In this document: one piece after another, positions 1-10,849 of the stretch | How the letters are laid out: each line of letters begins with the position of its first letter | Numbering within the stretch: the stretch's first letter is position 1 | Origin: Tricholoma matsutake | Taxonomy: Eukaryota; Basidiomycota; Agaricomycetes; Agaricales; Tricholomataceae | Length of the DNA: 64,000 nucleotides | Assembly: GCA_026075535.2 (NCBI GenBank) | Contig: AP026539.1 | Location: 12,896,001 to 12,960,000, forward strand | Reading direction: 5' to 3' | Made by a program: the position numbers and the translations under genes | The notes under the pieces: model-generated | The model's database searches: none | Seen by the model: the letters and a program-made list of their open reading frames with translations, nothing else | Told to the model about the DNA's origin: nothing

Positions 1-16
1 TCTACAAAAGAAGCTG

Positions 17-1268
17 GTGCAAAAGTACCACAAAGGAGTAACCAGCGGACACCCGGGACAATGGCGAACAACCGAAATGATCAGGAGGGACTACTGGTGG
101 CCAGGAATGATGACATACATCAAGAACTATGTCGCTGGATGCGCTACATGCCAGCAAATGAAAGTGAACACCCACCTGACAACACCCCCACTACAACCGA
201 TCAAGTCTGAAGTGATGAGACCATTCACAATGGTGACAACAGATTTCATAACCGACCTACCGGAGTCCGATGGTTATGATGCACTCATGGTCGTGGTAGA
301 CCATGGGCTTATGAAGGGGGTAATTTTTATCCCTTGCAGGAAAACTGTGGATGCATTGGGAGCGGCCCCTCTACCTAGACAATGTCTACAAACAATTCGG
401 CCTCCCAGACAAGATCATCTCCAACAGAGATCCCAGATTTGCCTTGCAGCTGTTCCAGGAGCTAGGAAGACTGCTCAGAATCAAGCTGGCAATGAGCACA
501 GCATACCACCCCCAGACCGATGGGGAGACAGAACAGGTGAACCAGGAAGTGGAAGTATACCTACGGATCTTCTGCTCGAACAACCAGGAGAATTGAAAGC
601 ACCTCCTCCCGACCGCGGAGTTCACGCACAACCAGAGGATGCACTCCGTACAGATGAACTCCCCGTTCTACCTCATGATGGGCTATGAGCCCAAGGTGAT
701 CCCACTCCCATACCCAAAAACGAACATACCGGCCATAGAGAAGCGAATCGTTGCACTGCAATGGGCCCGAGATGAAGCAAAGGCAACTCATGAGTTAGCC
801 AGACAAATGATGGCAGAAAGAACAACAAGGCACTTCACCCCATTCAAGGAAGGAGACAGAGTGTGGCTAGAAGCAAAGAACCTCAAGATGACGCACGCAA
901 CAAAGAAGCTCGCACTGAAAAGAGAAGGACCGTTCTCTATCGAGAAAGTCCTGAGCTCACTCTCCTACTGACTAAAGTTGCCAGAACAGTGGAAAATACA
1001 CCTGGTATTTCATGCGGTGCTCCTTTCCCCATATAAAGAAACCAAGACACATGGACCGAACTTCCCTGAACCACCGCCTGACCTGATAGAAGGTGAATCG
1101 GAGTATGAAGTGGAAGTGATCATCAGACATAAAAAGAAAGGAAGGACCATGCACTTCTTAGTGAAGTGGGTCAGATACCCGACCTCGGAGAACTCCTGGG
1201 AACCCGAGGGAAACCTGAAACATGCCAAGAGAATCCTTGGGGCATATAAACAACAACAACAGCTGTAG
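17..1268 (+). pseudogene. Integrase with chromodomain (gypsy-1 pol C-terminal part), frameshifted
   Basis: This is the C-terminal part of a Ty3/gypsy polyprotein that inserts cDNA into chromatin. The first segment (from 17) has the HHCC zinc-binding region ending CATCQQMK, then the first core Asp in VTTDFITDLPE. The reading then moves to another frame near 340-351, where SNRDPRF (normally SDRDPRF) and [12 protein letters not shown] give the rest of the catalytic core. A third frame (639-971) holds the DNA-binding region with VWLEAKNLK. After a stop at 969-971 the fragment at 978-1268 ends in a chromodomain with FLVKWVRYPTSENSWEPEGN, whose aromatic residues normally read methylated histone H3. 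At least two frameshifts and one stop break it. Confidence 0.85.
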
Positions 1269-1378
1269 AAACCCTCAAGACCAAAAGCACCCACCAAACC
1301 AACCACAAAAGAAACCACAGAATGCCCACCATCCCATCGACACTACACCTATCATGAACCCCAGCAAGGACTGGGCGA

Positions 1379-2064
1379 ATGGTCATCGACCAACAACCAC
1401 TGATGAACATACTCCCTGGCAGACCTGCATGGATATGCCCACATGGGATTCCCTTCTGGATTACAAAGGATGATTGGATAAGAAGGATGACCTCGACCTG
1501 TCCAAGATGCTGTCTCTTTGCCTGGAGAAGCACGAAAGCGGATTACAATTGGGTGAGGGCACAGTACGAAGAGTGGTACTTTGAGGGAGAACTAGACGAG
1601 GAGGACTGTTTCCCAGAGGACTTCTACATCGATTGAGAAGGACTCGCCCCCAGCAGAAGACCACTATCAGGGGTAAGTGTGCCCCTGTGGAGAGACCTGC
1701 AGTGGAATACCCACTACGATAATGAGAGCGGATATAGCCTGGCAAAGAGGCTCCTGCTCGGAGAACACAGAGAGTTGGGAACACTGCTGTGCTCCAACCA
1801 ATTCCCTCAAACTCCACGACCCCGCCCCACCTCCTGACTAGAGAGGAGAAAGAGATTTTGATTGAGGTCAGTGACTTCGAAGATAGAGAGAGGGTGATGT
1901 TACAATTTTGCTATCTGGACCCACAAGACCAGGCACTTCATTTTTCCTTTCCGCCACGACACGACTCACTTCCGATGGAGACACCCCCTGATCTGACTCC
2001 TGTCGATCAACATGCTGCACCACAGTATTCTGTGACATCGGACTCCTTGACATTGGACCCTTGA
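1379..2064 (+). pseudogene. 3' reading region of gypsy-1 downstream of the chromodomain
   Basis: Two open segments (1379-1636 and 1789-2064) lie between the chromodomain stop and the LTR. They are acidic and Trp/Tyr-rich (YEEWYFEGELDEEDCFPEDF) and proline-rich (HLLTREEKEILIEV). I recall similar tails after the integrase in other mushroom gypsy elements, but I know of no function. Position and strand tie them to gypsy-1; stops and a frame change separate the pieces. They could be a separate small ORF of the element or an extension of pol. Confidence 0.5.
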
Positions 2065-2073
2065 TATCAGATC

Positions 2074-2753
2074 TGTGACATCGGATGCCTCATGCTTGGC
2101 ATGAGGGTTATTTGCTATTGTTCTTTGACATGCTGCACCGCAGCACTCTGTGACATCGGACGCCTCATGCTAGGCATGAGGCTTACTGTTCTATTGTTCC
2201 TTCTATATTTACTTGACAAGGATCTCGTATTCCGATTGGACAATAGACATTCTCTGAACCATATATAAGCTACAGTAATACTGCCTGTATTCCTTAGCTT
2301 GACCTAATTCAAATAACAGTCTTAGACTCAACCAGAACATTTGACAGCTTAGGAAGCCCCTAGCTGTGATAACTGGAACTCGACAGTTGGAAAGCCTCCA
2401 ACTGTGATACACGAACCGACGGTCTACTCAGAAAGCCTCTGAGTATGGATAGCCGCAACGACTTGAGGAAGTACCCAAGTGAAGGCCAGAAGCCCGATAC
2501 ACTAGGAAAGCCTCCCAGTGCAATACCAATAAAGTTGGAAAGCCTCCAACTGTAACATACAAAGCCAAGGCTGAGTTAAGGACCTATAGTCTTAACACTA
2601 AGTCTTGCAATAATCCATCCAGCGGGTTCTGTATGCGATAGGGACTTGGAACGAGGCTGACCTACTATCAGCAGGTTTGAGCATGAGTTGGAATACTCCC
2701 TGGTGCATAGTATTCTACCATTTAGATAATGAATGCGGCACCCGATGTCTCTC
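2074..2753 (+). repeat. LTR of gypsy-1 (approximate ends)
   Basis: The sequence starts TGTGACATCGG and closes near 2741-2753 with CCGATGTCTCTCA, giving LTR-like terminal inverted repeats. TGTGACATCGG also occurs at 2031 and 2149, and a block of about 75-120 bp is locally duplicated, so the exact start could be 2074 or 2149. Two short perfect hairpins with stem CCTCATGC (about 2084-2105 and 2163-2183) lie near the start. No second LTR is in the window for comparison. Confidence 0.6.
2344..2596 (+). other. Array of seven short hairpins with a repeated loop in the gypsy-1 LTR
   Basis: Hairpins are seen at 2344-2367, 2383-2405, 2425-2445, 2461-2480, 2500-2520, 2533-2551 and 2575-2596. Four of them (second, third, fifth, sixth) share the loop AAAGCCT, while the stems differ and still pair: ACAGTTGG with CCAACTGT, TACTCAG with CTGAGTA, CACTAGG with CCCAGTG (one mismatch), AGTTGG with CCAACT. 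Changes on the two sides of a stem compensate each other. The position in the probable R-U5/leader side of an LTR suggests an RNA structure, but no function is shown. Confidence 0.65.
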
Positions 2754-2993
2754 AATAATGCTCAATGATGGTCGACAATGTTCGATCGCATTTGCAGTTG
2801 TTCAAGGTTGATCAGGGATATTTGATGTTTGTTCAGAGGGATCTTAGGGCATTTTGAGGTAGTCCTAAGGTTGTGCGATGTGGCTTCTAAGTACGATCAA
2901 CATCGCTGGTTATGTTTTGATGCAGTCAATATGATATTGTGCTCAGTAGACTTGGTCGGGAGTGGTTGCGCTGCTTCTGGGACCTCATGAGAG

Positions 2994-4154
2994 TTAGCCG
3001 ATGTGATTAGAATGTGGTTGTAATGGTGAATCAGCCTTTGAGCCAAGGAGACAACCTATCACCGCTTGATCTGCAGCAGAAACCAAGTAGCCGAGGTCAG
3101 TAAAGAATTTCCTCACTTTGGCATACCAGTCGTGCGTGCCTTGCTTTGACCCATAAACTGACACAAGCCATTTGCAGACTACATTTGGCTTGTCCTTCAA
3201 TTCCAGCAGTAATTTGTGGAAAGATTTGTACTTGGGTGGCAGGTCGGAGTAAATGGCAATATCATTTTGTAGGCGGGAGTTGAGGTATGCATTCTTCACA
3301 TCGCATTGATGGATGGCAGCCCCCTTTTGTGCGGCAAATGAAAGGAGAGTCCGTAGAGTGTGCGCATGAATGGTTGGAGCAGATGTTTTGATGTAATCGA
3401 TCCCGAATTGCTGCTTAAACCCCTTGACAACCAGTCTAGCCTTGTAGCAGACAATACTTCCAGTATTGTTACATTTGCGGCAAGATACATAGTGGCTGGG
3501 AATGATGTTGGCATCACGAGGTGGTATTACAGGGACCCATGCGTTCACTTTCTGCATTTGGGTAAGTTCCGCATCTATCGCATCAGACCATGACAACCAC
3601 TCATTGCCACCTAACACCTCTGACAGGGATGGTTCATCCTCACTAACTGCCATTGCCGTTTCCATAATCTGCTCAAACCACTCTGTCTCACCTATGTTCA
3701 ACTATACTCCCCCTGGTTCTAATGCTCCATCATCTTCAACTATGAAGGCTCCTTCAGCATTGGCGACACCAGCCTTAGCGTGCGATGATGCAGTTTGCTG
3801 GCATTTCCCATGGCCAAATTGTGCTTTGTCAAACTGTGGAAGACCATCGATGGAGTTTCGTCATGCAGACCTTTGGTGTGGGGTTGGAATGGGATAACTC
3901 TGAGTTGCTTTTACAGCATCAGAGCTCTGATTTGTCTTCGTGACATCAGAGTGGACAACAGGTTGACTTTCGACATTTTCAGGTTCAGGTGTCTTGTTTG
4001 TTGCATTCAGCACATTTTCGACAGGTGGTGAGGATTTTGGAAGTATTTGAGAGGTGTTGGATGGTTGGAGAAGGTCCGAATTGGTAAATATCTCATACTC
4101 CCCTTCAGTTGGAGCTTCTTCAGGCTCTAACACTTCGTTCTCATTGAAGTACAC
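2994..4154 (-). pseudogene. Linker and N-terminal reverse transcriptase (copia-1), truncated
   Basis: The segment at 3861-4154 is the acidic linker between integrase and RT. The segment at 2994-3701 has copia RT signatures: WSDAIDAELTQMQKVNAW, ARLVVKGFKQQFGIDY, and CDVKNAYLNSRL with the first metal-binding Asp, then VYGSKQGTHDWYAKV (normally LYGLKQ). The sequence ends before the YxDD box, so no polymerase could be made. Confidence 0.8.
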
Positions 4155-4172
4155 ATCCCTCTCGATACTGAC

Positions 4173-5873
4173 TCAGTTCTTTCCTGGCCAGTAGATCCTA
4201 TACCCTTTTGACTCACTGTCAATGCCCACAAAACAACCCTCCTTGGCTCTCAACTTGAGTTTCCCCACATTGAGTCGCTTCACCCATGCCTTACTGCCCC
4301 AAGCCCATACAGCCAATAAATCTGGCTTCTCCCCAGTTGCCATTTCATGAGGTGTCTTCATCTCAGGGAGTGCATGAGAAGGTATGTGGTTGTGGATCCA
4401 CACATGGTGATGGACTGCTTCAGCCCACAGGTTTTTTGGGAGACCTGCAGCTTGCATCATAGCTCGGGCACCCTCAACATGTGTTTGGTTGGGTCATTCC
4501 ACAGCACCATTTGATGCTGGGAAGTCATGGACTGTCAGGTGGCATACCATTCCTGCTTTTTCAAGGTGTTCAGTAAATTCTTTGCTAGTGAATTCACCAC
4601 CTCAATCACAGCCGAAAATACATATTGGTGCAATCCAAAGTTTTGACCCAAGCCTCATACTTCTTGTACTCAGCAAATGCCTCGGACTTCTGTCTCAAGA
4701 AGGAAAGGACCTCCTCATGGCTATGAAGGTCTTGGAAGAGTGTATAGTATTGCTTCCCCCCTATGGATTGGACTGAGGCTGGACCCCAAATGTCAGATAC
4801 AACTTTATCATCATAGGTCTTGTGTTCAGTTTTGCTCTCCTTGTGAAATGGCTTACGTGTTGCCTTCGCTTTGATACAGGCTTCACAAAATTCTGGCTTC
4901 AATGATACATCAAGATTAATGCCAGTTACCATCCCCTTTTCCACCATACACTGTAAGTCATCATGATTGACATGCCCCATCCATTGATGAAGCTCACTAA
5001 TCGAGATTTGTCTGACAGCAGCACTAGCAATATGTGCATGTGGTGAAACAAGAGAGTCACTGACATGATATAACCCTTGAACTTTGGGAATGCGACCGAT
5101 TATGTTTGACTTCAGGCTACAAATAATGCAGGTACCACCTTTAATAAAATGTGAATATCCAGCTCGATCGACACAAGACATGGACATCAGGGTGAATGCC
5201 ATATGCGGTGAGTAGTATGCATTCTTCAGGGTAATTGGGGTTGGTTTCTGATCCCTGTTTGGTAGCTCGACCTGGATATCTCCTTTGCCAAGTGCACTGA
5301 ACATACATCCATCTGCAACTCTTATAGGCTCGGGACTAACTAGTTCCTGATAATTTAGGAACTTCAAGCAATCAGGAGAGAAGTGGTGACTGGCACTGCT
5401 ATTGAGGATCATTCCAGTGTAGTTGGAGATTGCATGGGCTTCAGAAGAGAAGTCTGAGGTGCATACGAGGGCTGCTGGATCATTGGGGATGTTATAGGTG
5501 GGCATAGCATAATTTTCTGGCTTGTTTCTTGTAGGAGTACTCTCTGCAATGCTGATGCCAGCTTGTTTGCCACCCATCTTCCACCAATCAGGAGCTTGAC
5601 CTTCTTTTCCTCCCCTGTTGACCAACACTGGTCCTTCATGTGTCCACGATGACCACAGTTTGGGTTTGTGCAAAGCATGTCATGCTTTGTGGACTTGTCC
5701 TTGTCCTTCCCCTTTCCACCTTTGGCCTTCAACATAGCTGCAAGCATTGCAGCATTGGACTTATTGATGCTGTCCTCAATCTTTGCTGATGTTGCCTCTT
5801 CAGTGAGATGCCAGATCACATCAGTAGGGGTGAGCTTGTTTCCTGTTCGATGAGCTGTAGCACTCAGAGTCAT
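4173..5873 (-). pseudogene. Zinc knuckle, aspartic protease and integrase (copia-1)
   Basis: Three blocks appear in copia order. The Gag zinc knuckle is CTNPNCGHRGHMKDQC (near 5660). The protease active site near 5400 reads LNSSASHHFSP; the usual catalytic Asp is Asn (codon at 5401-5403), a change from CTCGAT to CTCAAT that fits loss of a CpG. The GAG-pre-integrase region shows the HHCC ligands (LHQWMGHVNHDDL, then CEACIKAK), followed by the core start VVSDIWGPASV. A frame break near 4600 is followed at 4173-4460 by the integrase C-terminal part (NLWAEAVHHHVWIHN and VWAWGSKAWVKR). Not functional as it stands. Confidence 0.8.
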
Positions 5874-6463
5874 AAAAAGGGTTCAGAATGATGGTGCGAG
5901 TGAGAGCAAGGTGTGAAGAAGGACTCATTGGATATTGGTGTATTCATCTCGGCTAGATGTTCCCTTAGTTCTGTCACTTTCACAATGTGATCCCTCATGC
6001 TTTCTCCCTCAGCGTAGTGAGTGTTCTGAAGTTGTGTAAGGAGGTTGGTCTCGTACAGGCTGCCTTTATCAGCATGGATTGATGTGACCTTCTTCCACAT
6101 GGATGCAGCATCTGACTCATTCTTGACCTGGAGGAATGTGGTCTTGTTGATGGTCCTGTAAATGACCTCACAAACGGCTGCCTGCTGTTCATAGGTATCC
6201 TGAGATTTTTCATGCTTCTCAACTTTGTCGTCAGTAAGAGGGGCTAAGGAGCCATGTTTGTAGAGGCTCCCACTTCTCTCAATGAGTTCTTCTGGCTTGC
6301 GCGCGGTACCTAGGACATGTCAATGCAATCCCTTTGAAGTAAGATAGTTCAAGATGCACTCAGCATAAGTGGCCCAGTTAGAACTGTCGCCTCGAAGCCT
6401 AGGAAGGGATAAGACTTGACTATTGGGAGTCGAAGACATGTCTGAGATATCTGCAGGGCCCAT
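5870..6463 (-). pseudogene. Gag N-terminal part (copia-1)
   Basis: Structural Gag region of a copia element. The first ATG (6461-6463) lies inside the primer-binding site and is in frame with a second ATG 24 nt further on that begins MSSTPNSQVLSLPRLRGDSS. A TGA at 6320-6322 interrupts the frame, where CGA (Arg) would restore it. Downstream segments MWKKVTSIHADKGS and TQLQNTHYAEGESMRDHI resemble the UBN2/Gag_pre fold of copia Gag. Further frame changes separate it from the zinc-knuckle part. Confidence 0.7.
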
Positions 6464-6467
6464 AACC
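6456..6467 (-). promoter_or_regulatory. Primer-binding site, half-tRNA initiator Met type
   Basis: Minus-strand GGTTATGGGCCC is complementary to GGGCCCAUAACC, the anticodon stem-loop of eukaryotic initiator tRNA-Met (anticodon CAU). Drosophila copia is known to prime from a 5' half of this tRNA. The same 12 bases follow the 5' LTR of copia-3. Confidence 0.75.
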
Positions 6468-6470
6468 TAT

Positions 6471-6996
6471 TGTAGTTGCAGGGTAACTGGAATGAGAAGC
6501 TAGAAGAATAATGTCATAACCTCAGTGGGGGTTAAACACTGAGGTGCTGAAATACAACTATGGGTGTTATATAGTAGCAAGAATAGGGGTAAGGAATAAG
6601 TAAATGATAGGGGAAGATATAAACTAATGATGAATAAATAAGTACCAGGTATAATTAGCATCACGGGGGTGCTCAGATATGATGACAGATGTTGGACTAG
6701 ACAAAGGAGATACTGAACATCATTGAAATGAAGTAAGCAAGGGTGTCCAGCCTTGTTGCCATGTTGATGCAAAACAACATCACCAGTCTCTCTGACTCTC
6801 TCACCAGAGCTGTTGTAGTAAAGTGGAGGGGGTAGACTTATATCACATGCAACAAGAACATGATTAACATATATTTTGCTGTTGTGTAAAAAAGTCTGTC
6901 GATCTAATTAAAACCAGCCCTTATAAAGGGACCAGTGGCTTGTGCAAACACTAAGTAAATATATGTAAATACTGGGCATCACCCTGGATCACTACA
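6471..6996 (-). repeat. LTR adjoining copia-1
   Basis: On the minus strand this begins TGTAGTGATCC at 6996 and ends CAACTACA at 6471, so its ends are inverted copies (TGTAGT and ACTACA). The primer-binding site follows after 3 nt. A purine run, AGAAGGGGAGAA, stands immediately before the TG, which is where a polypurine tract would sit if this were also the 3' LTR of an element lying to the right. Confidence 0.7.
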
Positions 6997-7171
6997 TTCT
7001 CCCCTTCTGGCTTGGACCATGGGTCCAAGCCAAAACCCAAAAGAAACAAGACATGTACAAGAAAGTTCATCTTCACCATGATGGTGGGAAGGAATCTAAG
7101 TCCCAAGGAGACAGGGTGATGGAAATCCATTCTGCATCCAAGCGGGGTGGAGATGAGAGTCGTGCAAGAGG

Positions 7172-8513
7172 TTATTTTGCCTCCTCACCACATAGGGAGG
7201 AGGTGGAAGGCAAGGGTTCCATACCAACAGGGTCATCAAGATCCATCCCACCTCTGAGCGGAGTGGAGAGAATAGTGGGGGTCAGAGGAGCCATGGTTTG
7301 GGAGATGGGGGTCAGAGGAACAGGGGAAGGCCCAGGTGACTGTTCTCCCCCGAGGGGAGCAGTCATGGAGCCTGCCTCTTCATCAGTCTCTGACACTGAG
7401 TCAGTCTCCTCGGTGTTATATCCCTTTTTGTTCCGTCGACTTCAGGTGACCCACACAGTGAGGAAGCTAGACTGGATTGCTCCAGACTCGTTTGGAGCCA
7501 TGCTCATGGCAGTGGCACGTTGTCTCCTTCACTCATTTTTGGCACAGTTCTTATCAGCTTTGGTTTGACGTGGGGGACCCACATAGGTCCATCTCCCATC
7601 AGCATAGTCTGGGGTTGCCAACACTTGGGAGGTGGTCCCTTGAACCGGCTCGGGGACTCCAGGGATCGGATTGGACTCAACCACAACAATGGGCTGAGTA
7701 GGAATAGGATTGGTGGATGGGGGAATGATGGCCGAGGGAATTGTCATTGTGGATGCATCAATATTTAACCATGCCTGAGGCAAGTTAGGATGAATGGAGA
7801 GGGATCGAAAGTCAGATGGGCCTGTTGGTGGGGAGACCACAGAGGTTGGAGCAGCAGGGGCAGGTGCAGTAGGAGACATGGGATGTCGAGGTGCAACATG
7901 CATGGACACTGACAACCCTGGGTGGCCTCCCAGGGGGAATGCAAGGTCAAGTGCATCGGGGTCTTGTTTCTGCTTAGAAGGTGGGGGCTGAGTTAAACAC
8001 CTGCTCCCCGGTGGGGCAATCCACCACTGGGGTTCCATCATCAAAGTGGTGTCATAGGCATTGGGGGCAGGTAACTGCTTCAAATGTTGGAGAACATCTG
8101 AAGCTGTAGCTGAGATTTCTTCACGTTGTCACTCTGCCGCCCCAGTGACCCATCCTAGCCCATAATGATAAGCATCTCTGATCTCATGGTCAGAGACTCC
8201 AAGAAGAGCGAGATGGTGAACCATGTCCTCAATGGTGATGTTGGGAGAAATGTTTGACATAAACTGTTGATCACGCTGAATGCTCATAGATAGGTGTAGC
8301 TCCTGGCAGGTCCTTCGGTATAGCCTGGGGGTACAGAACACTTCTGCCAGGAGTAATTGTAATAGTTGTTTTTGCTTCTGGGGAATCCCAGAAGGAATTT
8401 ATTGCCTCATGAGGAGCATTCCTTGAACATGAGGGAGGCTAACTCATGAGTGATCCACTATCAACCCGGGGGCATTCTGGAATTGAAATAGTTGGCGATG
8501 CATAAACCATGCC
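7172..8513 (-). pseudogene. Unrecognised reading region, left of the gypsy-2 insertion
   Basis: Minus-strand open segments at 8129-8341 (NITIEDMVHHLALLGVSDHE), 7529-8083 (proline-rich, with YADGRWTYVGPPRQTKADKN) and 7172-7396 (acidic, SETDEEAGS) follow one another in different frames. They continue the reading of 15148-15515 once gypsy-2 and one ATGCC are removed. I do not recognise the family. It stands just before the LTR at 6471-6996 in the same orientation, so it could be the 3' coding part of another LTR element; it could also be host sequence. Confidence 0.4.
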
Positions 8514-9202
8514 TGTTAAGAACTGATCCTAGAGGCCACTTCGGAATCCGTCCGGACACTGCGGGTGATGATAGTGGGAGATTGTCAGGTTGATGCGGAT
8601 TCTGCAGGAGGGGGAACGGAAAGGACTTGGCTTCAGCTTGTAAGAAGCTGCACCCTTCACCTTGTCTGGTGTCCTAATTTCAAGTTGAGGGTTTAGAGGT
8701 AGGAGCGGGAAAGTGCGGGTAAACATGGGGAGGAGTACGGAGGGACTTAGGTTGAGTTCAGATGAGACTAGAACTTCGGAGGGAGACTAGAGGTTGAGTT
8801 GAATGTAGTTCAGACTCTTAGAGGACAGGGGTTGGAGTAGAAGGAGGTTTTAGATTGGCAGGGTAAAGTCGAGTCTATGTCAATATACAAACTGAGGAAT
8901 ACAAGGCAAAACTAACTAAGCTTAAATACTGTAGTCCAGAATAATGCGGAACAGGAACAAAGACTGCAGCAGTGTCTCGACTGCATAGATAAATTACCTA
9001 TGCGTAGTCGAATTTGCAATAGAGACAGCAGCCTTGGAAAGGCAGCCGTGGATGCTGTACAAGGCGGCCTGATGCACAGCAGCATGGGCAGTGCAAGGCG
9101 GCCAGGAACGAAATTGGGAGGCATAGACAAAAGTCATGTTTGATGTGTGGGAAAGAGTCAGATGGATGCGGGTTCCGATTGGGCGAGGAACGGTTCTTGA
9201 CA
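8514..9202 (-). repeat. 3' LTR of gypsy-2
   Basis: On the plus strand it runs from TGTTAAGAACTG to GGTTCTTGACA. It is homologous along its length to 14437-15142, with scattered substitutions, many at CG/TG or CG/CA positions, and lacks an insert of roughly 20 bp present in the other copy. Confidence 0.9.
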
Positions 9203-9478
9203 GTATTTCCCCCTTAGTGCTGAGCCTACGAGGCACGTGAGGGTTTGAGTCCGAATGAGGAAGTTGGTTGAATTTTGTTTCTGAGTACAAACCGAGTGAA
9301 TAAGCAATGTGAATAGCCTTTAAGTGGGTAATGGACCGGGTTTTTGCGGGTAGCGGGTGTGAAAATCCGCAAGGAGTTCTTGGGTGTGCTCAGGTTCCAT
9401 AACAGGTAGCCAGGAGGTCTCTTCATCGGTTCCCTGGTAACCTTCCCATCGGACGAGGTAGAGAATCTTGCAGCGACG

Positions 9479-10789
9479 TCAGTTGTCGACTTTGGAGTCG
9501 AGGACTTCAGCAATCTCATATTCGAGCTTGTCATCAATGGTGATCGGAGGAGGTGGAGGTTGTACTCGATTTGGAATTGTGTTCGGGGAGTGTTTCTCTA
9601 GTTGAGAGACATGGAAAACAGGGTGAATGGCCCGCATGTGATCCAGGAGCCGCAGGGTGACTGAGTGAGTGCCCAGGTGGGCGATGATTTCAAAGGGGCC
9701 ATGGTGCTTTTCGGAAAGTTTCTTGGAAGGACGTGTGGTGCAGATATTTTCTGCAGTGACATAGGCAGAATGACCAATGTTGAAGTCAGGTGCAGGTGCC
9801 CGATGTTTGTCTGCAGGACCTTGATAACGCTCTTGAGCAGCCGCAAGTTGTTTCTGAAGCTCCTGATGAAGGTCGTCTAAGTCGACGACAAACTCATGGG
9901 CACACTGTGAAGCTAAGTTGCATTCTGGAAAGATGGAAATGTTCAGGTGATAGCCTTTGTTGGCAAAGAAAGGGGATACGCCTGTAGAGGCGAAAGGAGC
10001 ATTGTTGTAGGCAAATTCACCCAAGGGTAAGAGGTGAGACCAGTCATCCTGCTGATAGTTGCAGAAGATCCGGAGGTACTGTTCCAAGGTCTGATTAAGT
10101 CATTCTGTCTGACCATCACCTTGCGGGTGATAACTGGAAGTGAAGTGGATCTGCATGTCAAGTGCTTTTCCAAGGGAGTGGAAGAAATGGGAGATAAACT
10201 TGGATCCCTGGTCACAAGTGACATGCAACAGAACACCATGCTTGGAGAAGACGTGGAGGACGAACAGGTTGGCTAGTTCTTGGGCTGTGATTTCATTGAC
10301 AGTTGGGATGAAGATGCCTTGCTTGGTGAGGTGGTCAATGATGACCAGGATAGCGGTGTGACTGTTGGAGTCGGGTAGTTGTTCAATGAAGTCCATGGAG
10401 ATGGAGTTCCAAGGTCGTTCCAGAACCGGAAGTTGCTTTAGGAACCCATAGGGCTTGTGTCGGGGTGATTTGGATTGTTTGCAAGTGGTACAGGATTTGC
10501 AGAATTCCTGCACAAAGGTGCGGAGGTTTGGCCAGACATATTCCTGGCGGACAAGCTGCTGGGTTTTGTTTTGCCCGAAGTGGCCAGAGAGGATGTGATC
10601 GTGTTTGTACTGAAGGACTTTGAGGTGAAGATCTGCGACGTCCGGAACATAAATCCAGTTGAAGTAGCAGAGAAGACCTGCCTCGTCTATGGTCCAGTTG
10701 GGGTTGGTAGGTGTCGGAAGATGTGCGGATGAACAGGGGTCAAGGGGTAGAGAGGTGCGGATGTCATGGTGAAGTTTCTCAACATCCAT
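9479..10789 (-). pseudogene. Integrase (gypsy-2), interrupted by a stop
   Basis: The zinc-binding region ends CKSCTTCKQSK; the core has SMDFIEQLPDSNSHTAI, TCDQGSKF and SSYHPQGDGQTE, giving the D, D, E residues. The frame stops at 10100-10102 (TGA) right after GQTE, where CGA would give the expected Arg; it continues in phase with LNQTLEQYLRIF. The C-terminal part has RPSKKLSEKHHGPFEIIAH and HPVFHVSQLEKH. Only the start of a chromodomain-like tail (LEYEIAEVLDSKV) remains. Confidence 0.9.
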
Positions 10790-10849
10790 GATTACTGCCT
10801 GTCGAAGGATGGGTGTGGCAAAATAGGTGGTGTGGAGGGAAGAGGTGAG

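Larger units (their letters stand above)
1..2753 (+). mobile_element. Ty3/gypsy element gypsy-1, 3' part with 3' LTR
   Basis: The window opens inside an LTR retrotransposon. In order it shows the integrase zinc-binding region, integrase core, C-terminal domain and chromodomain, a second 3' reading region, and an LTR whose ends carry the inverted pair GACATCGG and CCGATGTC. The 5' half (gag, protease, RT, RNase H) lies outside the window. Several frameshifts show that this copy is dead. Its right end abuts the truncated copia-1 on the other strand. Confidence 0.8.
2994..6996 (-). mobile_element. Ty1/copia element copia-1, 5' LTR to mid-RT, 3'-truncated
   Basis: Reading leftward on the minus strand: a 526-bp LTR, a primer-binding site, gag, a zinc knuckle, protease, integrase and the first part of reverse transcriptase. 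The order protease-integrase-RT defines Ty1/copia. The rest of RT, RNase H and the 3' LTR are missing, and no copy of the LTR is found left of 2994. Frameshifts and stops occur throughout. Confidence 0.85.

Noticed and set aside
7053..7568. A 171-codon plus-strand open frame
   Set aside because: It lies antisense to a better-supported minus-strand reading region, has no domain, and its length follows from the GC-rich composition.
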